Positions 40,431 through 64,000 of a DNA stretch of 64,000 bases are shown here, one piece after another (the first letter of the stretch is position 1; every line of letters begins with the position of its first letter). Position numbers and translations under genes: made by a program. A model generated the notes under the pieces. It had not been told where the DNA came from and searched no databases. It saw nothing but the letters and a program-made list of their open reading frames with translations. The stretch comes from Mycteria americana (Eukaryota; Chordata; Aves; Ciconiiformes; Ciconiidae), in NCBI RefSeq assembly GCF_035582795.1, contig NC_134370.1, positions 35,513,501-35,577,500 of the forward strand. The letters run 5' to 3'.

Positions 40431-41889
40431 TCAGTCACCAAAGATGAAAAAGACAGTAATGTGGCTAGAAATAACAGCTTGACAGTATGTATTTTAACTG
40501 CAAGTGTATCTAAAATCGCATCCTACATAATATTTAGCAAGATCATCAAAATTTTCCTCTGGATTAATGCAGTATGGAAAAGGATAATCACCCAGCTAAG
40601 TGTGTAAGATCTCACGTACAGATGCAAGAGAATCAGTAAATTCTGACACATTAACTCAGCATAACTTCATTAACAATTGAACAACCAAGTTTTGTGCTCA
40701 GATGTAAAGACCTTTGGCAGACTTTTTCCTATTGTAGCACTACCAGCAAGAGAGAGAAAAAGGCCAGGCACCACAGGGCTAAGGGTTAGAGAAGGGCTTG
40801 TCATTCTGAAGAGGAACAGTGACCAAGTCAAGATGGGAGCTATACTCCTGCAGATGACGGATAAGTGTTACCTCTTCACGAATGTGTGTCCATAAGTTAA
40901 GGGAAAGAAAAACACAATGATGTGGTACAACAAAATTAAATTTTATCATCTCATACGTCCAAGTGTAAGTACTGGCAGTGAAGTGCCAAGTACCCTTTCT
41001 TCTTCACCCTGGTTGACCTACCCCTTCAATGACTGATAGAGGACAACTTCACCTATCTACTATTCAATCAGTGGGCTCTAGATCAAAACCACTCTGGACT
41101 ACATAGGATCTGACTTGGTGATATATAATTAAACCAAGTGATAGATAAATTCTTGCAAATGAAAACAGGAACTAGCAAAGTATCTTTTGGAAGCTCCTTG
41201 CCTGAAGACTATCTTGTCTAACCACATATGTTGGAAGGAAAACTCCCCCCAGCACTCCTGTGTTGCAAAGCTGGTCCCCGTAGCAGAGGGATAGCTGAGA
41301 GCTATGGCATATCAGGCCACATCGGCTCCCTCAGAGACCCACAGACGCCACTCATGTCTGAGGATCACATCTACAAAGGGTACAAGGGGAATCCTGGACT
41401 TTTGTTACTTGCTGCTAATTAGCTTTTTTACTTCTTGTTTTCTAGGTGTCTCATCTTCCCCCCTACCTTCTATCCTCTTCTCTCTCCCCTTTTTTTCTTG
41501 CCCTCATTCCCCTTTCAGTCTATTACTGCCATGCTCCTATGAACTCATGCCATCCTTAGTTCCACCTAAGAAAGTTACACACAATCCCTTTATGGCAGTT
41601 TTCTTCTCTATAGTCTTCATAAAATACAACGTTGTATGGATAAGGATGATCATGATGCTCAGTAAGTTAGCTGGTCAGCTTATTCGCTGTTCAGTGCCCT
41701 GCTTAGTTGATCTTTCTTGAGAAAGTTTATTTCCAATAATTAATACTACTATCTTGTTAGCACATACATGGTGATACGGCAATTTTGGTATCGCTGTTAT
41801 TGTCACCTGTTTACATATACTGCAATTCCTGCAATGAAGACCCACAAAGAGCAATAGCTGTTTCTTCTTCCCCTCATGGAGAGAGCTGA
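40431..41889. other. Region upstream of the NRBF2 CpG island, no gene
   Basis: AT-rich, becoming pyrimidine-rich around 41440-41520. The 138-codon frame at 41304-41720 is low-complexity and unrelated to known proteins. Confidence 0.5.
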
Positions 41890-42461
41890 ACCGGCCGCCC
41901 TCCTGACCAGCTTTGTGCCCGGGGCTGAAATAACAGCCCGGACCGCATCACCTTTGCCTGTTTTGGATAACGCACCTCAGGGCAGAACTGAACTCTCCAG
42001 GGCAGGAGCTGGTTTTGCACCTTTGCAAGGGAAGGGGGCTGCTCGCTGTCACTCGTGCCTGTGGCTCGCCTGCGTGACCTCTCTGATACCGGCACCGACG
42101 TTGCTGCCCTGCGGCATGGGTGCTTTTACCGCCACGCTTCATGACGGGCTGGGTGCTTTTTTCCTCACAGAAGCCCCACGCATCTACAGACCGACGACCT
42201 GTGCCACACGCAGCGCTGAATAAAAGGGGAAAAAAAGGGAAAGAAATCACGGTTGTCTGCCCCCCCGCGACGGGCGCGGGGCGCTCCCCCGGTTTGCGGC
42301 CGCGCCCCGCCGCGGGCGCTACCTGCCCGCCTTTCGGAGGCCGCTCACCCGGTCCCTCGGACCGAGCCCCCCGCCCCTCAGCGGGGCACCGCGATAGCCG
42401 CTGCCGGCGCGCGCACCCGCGGGCGGGAAGACGGCCGTTGGGGCGGCACGAGGAGGGCCGT

Positions 42462-42500
42462 GGGAGGGGCGGGGCGGGGCGGGGCGGGGGCAGGGGCAGG
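42462..42500 (+). promoter_or_regulatory. GC-box array (Sp1/KLF-type), G-quadruplex-prone
   Basis: Five consecutive GGGGC units followed by further GGGG runs, about 200-240 bases upstream of the NRBF2 ATG. Overlapping GGGGCGGGG sites are standard Sp1/KLF binding sites. The repeated G4 runs could also fold as a quadruplex on the plus strand. Confidence 0.6.
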
Positions 42501-42553
42501 AGCGGCGCCCGTTGCCCCGGCGACACCGCCCGAGTCTCGCGCGACCCGGAGGC

Positions 42554-42563
42554 TCTCGCGAGG
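42554..42563. promoter_or_regulatory. TCTCGCGAG core-promoter element
   Basis: TCTCGCGAGG differs by one base from the palindromic TCTCGCGAGA element known from TATA-less CpG-island promoters. It lies 136 bases upstream of the NRBF2 ATG. An ETS-like GCGGAAGCG sits at 42585-42593, a usual companion in housekeeping promoters. Confidence 0.55.
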
Positions 42564-42698
42564 CGCCGCCCGGTACGGGCCGGGCGGAAGCGGCCGCCGT
42601 GTTTACAAGCCGCCGGGGCGGGGACGCGGGAGGAGCGGCGCCGGCGGCACCGGGAGCAGGCCGCCTCCGCGCCCATGTGCCCGCAGCCCCCGCCGCCC

Positions 42699-57880
<15,182 letters not shown>

Positions 57881-57996
57881 AAACCAGGAAAAGTACTCAA
57901 TGTAGTTACCCAAACTTAAGAAAAGGGAAAACCACCGGGACAATGGTGATCTGAGGGCAGAAACATCTAACACAATCCTACTGTTGGAGAAAAGGC

Positions 57997-58002
57997 ATTA
58001 AA
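57997..58002 (+). terminator. NRBF2: Possible proximal poly(A) signal ATTAAA
   Basis: ATTAAA 117 bases after the NRBF2 stop, with some T-rich sequence downstream. It is the common variant hexamer and could give a short isoform. Confidence 0.25.
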
Positions 58003-58677
58003 GCAACTTTGTTACTGTGAAATACACATCATATCTGATCTACTTCATAAAAGTTAAAGGTACCATAATCGGTATAAGATGGCAAGCTCTTTAGTCTTTC
58101 TCCCAATGTTTCAAACCAAATGACTGCCTGGAGAATGTTTCAAGTAACACAATCCTTCAGGGTTTTAAAGTATACTATATGTAATAGTTATCTATAATGC
58201 CATAAATGATGGTGCAGAACCTAACTGTTATGATTGCCAGTTGGCTGCCACTTCATATTGAAAAATGCTTTCTAGCATGAATTTAAACTGTGCATTTCAT
58301 TATGCATAACTTTGTTAATTCAGATACAGTGCAATTTACACACCTCCTGGATGGATTTATGTGCCACGCTCTATACTCCTGACTCTGTTCACCTCAAGTC
58401 AGGAGAGATTTTAATTTCCATTCTATGAAGGAACCAACTTATTAGTTCTGTTGACAAGTTTTTTTGGGTTATCTGTTTACATAACTAATCAGGGTGCATT
58501 GAATCTAGTTATTGGTTTCTGTATAAAGTGACATTGTTTAAAAAAGAAAAATCTATACTTAAGGAAAAAATACCCTTTTTGTTTTCAGTGATGCATGAAT
58601 GGAATTAATTCTAGCTGGCAGCATTTGATTGAAAAAGAAATTGTTTACAGCTTAACCTGATTCAAAAAGGATATGAA

Positions 58678-58683
58678 AATAAA
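58678..58683 (+). terminator. NRBF2: Poly(A) signal AATAAA for NRBF2
   Basis: A canonical AATAAA about 800 bases after the stop. It is followed within 30 bases by GT/T-rich stretches (GTGTTTTG, then GTGTGTT) that fit a downstream cleavage element. Confidence 0.65.
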
Positions 58684-58705
58684 AACCAAGGTGTTTTGAC
58701 ACTAA

Positions 58706-60889
58706 ACGTGTGTTAAATCTCTACAAATGTTGCAGAGTATAAAAAATTAAGATTTATACTAACAGCGTTAGTACACACGTACAGTTGAACTTCTGTGTTC
58801 ATCGTCCAGCAAATACGGGAAAGCTGGGATGAATTCAGAGGGCCTTGCCTCTACGTGAAGTGACTTGGCTAATAGCTGGCTTCTAACACCTACAGAGCGC
58901 TGAAGTGTCAGAGGAAGCAGCACTATGCGTTTCCCTGGGGACAGGCTACTCGGAGCTGAATGAACCGCTCCAGGAGAGCTGTGCACACCCGCTCAGGGTT
59001 TTGGTTTTCGAGGAGGGCAGTGGAGCCCTCCTCACACTCAGGCCCTTCCAGCACGGGTCAGCCTGTGCCCTGCCCCAGAGCGTTAGCCAGCCCTACCCCT
59101 GCACTAGTTACCTGAACCCAGGCTTCCCGGGGTGTTGCAATGTGTAGCGGAGACATTAGTTAACTTTGGCTGTTACTGATTAATGGAAAGTGTTAAGTGT
59201 TGCAAGCTACCCCATTTTAAGTTATTCTTGTGCTGTTACAAGGTAAGCTTGCTTTCTAAGGGTACATTTTTCTTCCAGAATAGACTTGGAAGCGGCAGCA
59301 AGAACACCTTACTGTGGTGCAAATTCTCCCCTTAGCTCTGTATACCTGGTGTCTCCTGTGCTTGCTTGAAGGAGAGTAGGCACTGGAGGCTAGCAAAAGC
59401 CTATGGAAACCAAGGTAAGACAGGTTCATTAGAGGAGGTCCCTTGTGCTGAATTGTAGCAGGAAACTAATCTTGCTGGGGAAAAAAAAAAGTTATTTTTC
59501 AGTTAGAGCAGTTTAGCACGTGGCCCCACAGAACAGCTGTGATGAGGTAACCTATGCCATGTCAGCCGCAGCTTGCTGCTCCCACAAAAGGACAAGTTAC
59601 ATTCTCCACCGTCACCTGCCTGGCTGGCTGTTACAGGTAACAAGCCAGTGGAACGTAGTGTTTCTGTTCATGTAAGTAAAGCAAAGAAAATGGTATGTGC
59701 TCACAAGAAGGAAATAAAATTATTTAAGCACCTGTCTCCTGTCACTGCCAGGGATGGTAGCCCAGGGCTGTTAGCTACGGACAGACATTTCAGCTGTCTC
59801 TGCAAACAGCAGCTATAGGAGAAGGAAGCAATTTTTAGCCTGGCTACCTCTGCTGAAGAGTCAGGAGTCTTCAGAGGGGGGGGTAGGGGAATTGCAAGCT
59901 CTATTTTTTGTTTTTACGACTAAACTGTCCCTTCATAGATAGCTGCATAAACAAAACACCAGATCCAAAGGAAGCTGCTTCTCTGTAGGAAGGTAGCCAA
60001 GTAGGGGCAAAACTCCACGCTGCTACTTTTGAAAGTGATGTTAAAACTTTTCTCCTGCAATGCAAATGTTTGTTCTTGCAGTCTGCCTGCTCAACATGTG
60101 ACTTCTGCTGAAATCAAACGCCAGGCAGCATGGCTTAGCACGGGAGTTCCCCACTCCTGTGAGTGATGCAGAAAGGAGAATGGGTGCAATGTTCCCTTAA
60201 ACAGGATAGAAGGACTGAGCTGCAGTATAAGCGCTGCTAGCGTTACACAAGCCCCATGAAGGTGATGTGGAAAGCTGAATATTTCTGTGTAATACAGAGA
60301 CCGTCCTAGAGCTGGAGCAGGCGATACCAGTAAAGAGTCAGACCATGGCCTAGTGACCGACACAGGTGCTCCTGCTGAAAGAAGAGCCCCAGCACTGCCG
60401 GCCTCTTCTTTCCCTCCCTTCCACACAGCAGCACGTCAGCCAGCCACGAAGCCTACAGAAGGACAGGCATGTGCGAGCAGGTGGGATCACCCCTTTCAGC
60501 AGCAGCACGGGACATTTGTAAACCATCCTACAGCTGAGAATCCATTGAGTAACGACTTCTCCTTATAAAATTCTTTACGTTCCAGGGAAAAAGCTAAGTG
60601 TATGAAATAAGATGAAATATTTTCATTTTTTCCAAGTAAGGAATTCTTCAGTCTGAATTCAGAGCTAAGCAATTACACAGTCCATTTGAAGAATGAAAGG
60701 TTGTACAGAAAATGCTCACCACTAGAGGACAAGTTTTATAGATATACGGTGGTAAACCTAAGGAAAGCCTTCTCCAGCGTCTGTCCGCGATCAGTCTGTG
60801 CCCCAACAGTTTTAAACTGTTTCGAGGGACGACTGCCTTTCGGCCGGTTTGAGTTCCAGCACCGTGGAATGACAAAAGCAAGGCCCGGT
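58706..60889. other. Intergenic downstream of NRBF2, no gene recognised
   Basis: Mixed composition, somewhat more GC than the left half. No JMJD1C-like exon was seen on the minus strand. Open frames of about 80-110 codons lack domains. Confidence 0.5.
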
Positions 60890-61320
60890 TTTCCTTCCCC
60901 GCACACTGCTGTCGGCATTACAGTTTCCGCTCCCTTCCTCCCGCCGACAGCCGCTTCCCCGCCGCCTCCACGCGAGGGGCCACCAGCCCCACGGCTGCCG
61001 GCGCAGGGCCCGGCCGCGGGACGCCGCCCCCCGGCTCTGCCGCCCCCCGGCTCTGCCGCCTTCGGCAGCGCTCGGGTGCCGCCGACCGCCACCTGCCGGG
61101 ACCCCCGCGCCGTGCTCGGCTCCCGCTCGCACGGGCAGCCCCTTCTCCTCGGGCAGGGCCTTGCTCTCGCCGCCGCCGAATTAACTGGCTCGTTCGTTGC
61201 CCAAGCCTTTCAAGAGCAGCGAAAAGGCGCAGCGTCTGAACGCTACGCAGAAAGCGAGCGATCTCGTGTAAACGATCGCAGCAACAACGAAGCGGCAAGT
61301 TATCGGTGGTGGCACAGCGT
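60890..61320. promoter_or_regulatory. Orphan CpG island
   Basis: Abruptly GC- and CpG-rich sequence about 2.2 kb after the NRBF2 poly(A) signal. It contains a 16-base tandem duplication (CCGGCTCTGCCGCC at 61031 and 61047). Proline/arginine-rich frames of 212 codons (plus strand, from 60686) and 136 codons (minus strand, 60918-61328) look like composition artefacts. It may be a promoter for a non-coding or unannotated transcript. Confidence 0.6.
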
Positions 61321-61929
61321 GTAACCAAAGCCTGGCACAGTACGTGGAAAGACTCCCATGGGTGGGAAACTGATCTGTATTGTTTTATACTGGACAGAAC
61401 TAAAGACTGCTGTGGTCCATTATTTCAAAGCATCTCACCAAGAACCAATTCTAAACACGCGTCCAGACATTGACTTCTATTCATAGACTTCACTTTACCG
61501 CAGAAACCGCTCTTGTCTTGGAACACAGAAATATTATCCCTGTTGAATATAGCCAACATACACTTTGCAAAAAGAAGTTGTAATTACCCAATCTCTGGCT
61601 GTATCTCCACAGAAGGAGAAACCAAAGAAAGGCAACCGGGAAGCAACGTGGAGTCTCCCGAGAATAAAATCTGCAGACTGCACCACCAGCTGCTACTTAC
61701 AATGACAGCTAAAACCAAAATATAGGAGTGTTGGGTTTTACGTTTTGGTTTTATACGAAGGGAAAAGAGGATCTTGTGACCTCTTCCTCTGAGAGCATTT
61801 CCATTTTCAGGAGCTCTGGTCTTGAACTCCTTCCTACTCTCCTGTCAGCAGCAGCTCTTGAGCCATCTGCAATTCCTGTGGGCCTGCTTTCAGTGGTGGG
61901 GACTACACCTCACCTAGGCTCCCTTTCCC
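61321..61929. other. Intergenic, no gene recognised
   Basis: Ordinary composition again. Part of it may be the unrecognised 5' continuation of the CR1 fragment that follows. Confidence 0.45.
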
Positions 61930-61996
61930 ACGAAAGGTTGGACCAGGTGATCTTTTGAGATCCCTTCCAACCTGGGCTGTTCTATGGTTCTATGAA
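61930..61996 (+). mobile_element. CR1-type LINE, 5'-truncated 3' end
   Basis: GGTTGGACCAGGTGATCTTT, then a GATCCCTTCCAACCTG-like word, then TTCTATGGTTCTATGA, matches the well-known 3' tail of chicken-repeat-1 LINEs, which end in short ATTCTATG-type repeats rather than poly-A. No reverse transcriptase sequence is present. This is the main taxonomic clue for a bird. Confidence 0.85.
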
Positions 61997-64000
61997 AGTA
62001 GGCTCACTAGCAAAATAGGTGGAGAAAAGCAAGTACAGCCGCAACAGCTGATAAAATCCCTTACTGAACTGGACTAAAAACACAGTAGAAAACAAAATCA
62101 ATTGGTCAAACTGCTCAAAAGTAATCAGAGCGGTAGTGTGGCTGCCACAAATCAGGTATAGGCTGGACAGTATTTGCCAGACCTTTCTGCCCAAGTATGT
62201 GGCCCATCGAGTTCAACTGTAGAAAAAGAAGTTCGTTGCTCCCTAAAGACTCAGAGCTATGGCCATCTTTTCCTCCACCTCCTTTCTCTCCCATCTTTGT
62301 TTTACCGGAAGTAACCTAAACTTACCCAGGCTTTTAGTCTTGTAATCATTTGAAGTGTTCCCTCAGGCCCATTTGCTGCAGGAGTTAAGGTATTATTGAG
62401 ATCAAACAATATGAAATCCTTAGAGCTGTGAAAATACAGGATTTCCTGCCTCAGAGCTACTAAACCCTACTCTTTAATTCCACTAAGGAAGCACAGAGCT
62501 ACGATAAAACCACATGCCCAAGGACTGGAAAAAGAAACAGGCATCTGTGTCAACAATATATTGTATTGGTATGGTTGGAAGGTACCAGAAATGTTCACTT
62601 TGAAACATAACAGTAAAAATCCTTCAGTCTACCACTTAGCTTTAGAAAGGCCCATGTTTAAAATGCAACTGTTTGCACGCAACACATCAGGTAAAACATG
62701 TCTTCAGTTTGCTGTGAGGCAACATTTTCCTACTAGCTATATATAGATCGTAACTTCCTTTTCAAAACCTACAAGAACAAATGAAAAAAGTGCAGAGGTT
62801 AGTTTGTGTGTGCTGCTAACGCTACAGACCATTCGCTCCGTGGCCAGAGTTTCCTAGGCCGCCCTGCTGAGATGGAAAGAAAGGGACGTGGCGGTGGACA
62901 CCGCATCAGAGGAGCCCCCACGCCACCGAGTGCTCCCCTGCCCTCCTGGGGCACACGTATCATGGGAACACAAAGGCGAAGAAGGGAAAGTGGCACTCCT
63001 GCTAACAAAGCGCAAGTCAAAAGGTGGAAAGCAGGAGCACAGCGGAGAGCTGACATCGTTTGAGGCAGAGCTGGGGGTCAGGCGGGGAAAGCACAGCAAA
63101 GCCTTAATCCGGGAGTCTCAACAGGGAGAGGCAGCTCGTCCAGCGCGGATGTGGGGGAGAGCACAAACATCCTGCTCAGGAAAGCAGCAGAACAGGGCGA
63201 TGGTGGCTGTGGAAGGAGGAAGGAAGGGAAATTCCCAGTTACGGGCACGGGGCGGGGAAGGCTGTCAGCTGTGAGAGCAGGAGAGGGCTTGACAGGATGT
63301 CACGGGAGAGGGTACGAACAAAATTACCACCTACCGAAAAGGTCAGAGAGCATGAGAACGTAGCACTGATCAGATGGGGGTTCGGTTTACGCACACAGAT
63401 CTGAGCAATTTCTGTGAAGCTGGAAGAGTAGAACAAAAAGATTTTAAAATCAGATCGTTACAACCCCCTACGTCTGACCTGCATAACGGGGACCATGGTT
63501 TCACTCCCAGCCATTCCAGCAACCCAGTAACTTCTGTTTCGGCTAAACCATATACACAGCCATCCATCCATGCTGAAATACTTCAGGTCACAGCAGCCCT
63601 GCTTTATTCTCTGCTAATTACTGACTCTTCGTTAGTTACCTCTGCAGTTACAATAGGAAGAAAATTACTGTGGTCATTTACTGTACGGCAGTGCAGTGCA
63701 TGGAGATGATGATCGGGAGCTGGAAAGGGGTGAGGGAAGGAGGGTGTGTGTGGAGAGCAGGGCTTGCAGTTTTGACAGCGCTGAGACATGAGCTTTCAAA
63801 GGACAGAAAAAGAGAAAGGAAGAGTTTCACGGAGAGCATAGCAGATCAAGACAGACCTTGGAAGGTGGCAAAAGATGACACGGTACTTCATATTCTTGCT
63901 CTAGGAGTTGACAGTGTTCCTGCACTCAAACAGCCAGCTTCAGCTGATCTCATCGAATACTTTTGGCTATATTAGAACAGTTGAGACTGTAGACCAGAAG
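61997..64000. other. Intergenic, no gene recognised
   Basis: From about 62820 to 63350 the sequence is purine-rich and moderately GC-rich, with overlapping open frames up to 128 codons that lack domain features. No JMJD1C coding exon or other gene is identifiable before the window ends. Confidence 0.45.

Larger units (their letters stand above)
57881..58705 (+). other. NRBF2: NRBF2 3' UTR
   Basis: AT-rich, non-coding sequence from the stop codon to a likely cleavage site shortly after the AATAAA at 58678. The end is an estimate, since no transcript data are available here. An earlier ATTAAA at 57997 could give a much shorter 3' UTR. Confidence 0.65.

Noticed and set aside
41304-41720. 138-codon plus-strand open frame upstream of NRBF2
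   Set aside because: Low-complexity Ser/Pro/Phe-rich translation of a pyrimidine tract.
60686-61328. 212- and 136-codon frames over the second CpG island
   Set aside because: Proline/alanine/arginine low complexity on opposite strands, no domain, no clear splice continuation.
58706-64000. Search for the 3' end of JMJD1C on the minus strand
   Set aside because: No open frame resembles the C-terminal JmjC region. The gene probably lies beyond the window.

Overview
The window is vertebrate nuclear DNA, most likely avian. Three things point there: a 3'-end fragment of a CR1-type LINE near 61.95 kb, a spliced gene that is compact by mammalian standards, and a protein very close to, but not identical with, mammalian NRBF2. 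Most of the window is AT-rich non-coding sequence with few recognisable repeats. I cannot name the species.

The only protein-coding gene I can support is NRBF2 (nuclear receptor binding factor 2) on the plus strand. I read it as four coding exons: 42699-42728, 54328-54412, 55923-55963 and 57164-57880. All junctions are GT-AG and the reading frame is continuous, giving 290 codons plus a stop. It starts inside a dense CpG island (about 41.89-43.27 kb) with a GC-box array and a TCTCGCGAG-type element and no obvious TATA box. It ends with a short 3' UTR and an AATAAA at 58678. The product is an MIT-domain and coiled-coil subunit of the ATG14-containing class III PI3-kinase complex that works in autophagy.

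Left of NRBF2 (1-41.89 kb) is a gene-free stretch. In mammals NRBF2 is flanked on its 5' side by EGR2 (Krox20) across a large intergenic region that holds long-range hindbrain enhancers. If this bird has the same order, the left two thirds of the window is part of that landscape. Several blocks look like regulatory elements. The best is at 900-1250, a CpG-bearing island in AT-rich DNA with two perfect inverted repeats. A second, at 33.64-34.21 kb, has HOX/PBX-like, MEIS-like and HNF1-like sites. Others lie at 24.38-24.85, 28.38-28.77 and 40.26-40.43 kb. A decayed triplicate repeat with a 57-58 bp period lies at 23.49-23.66 kb.

Right of NRBF2 (58.71-64 kb) no gene is recognised. There is an unexplained second CpG island at about 60.89-61.32 kb and the CR1 fragment. 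In mammals the next gene is the convergent JMJD1C. I see no JMJD1C exon here, so its 3' end probably lies beyond the window.
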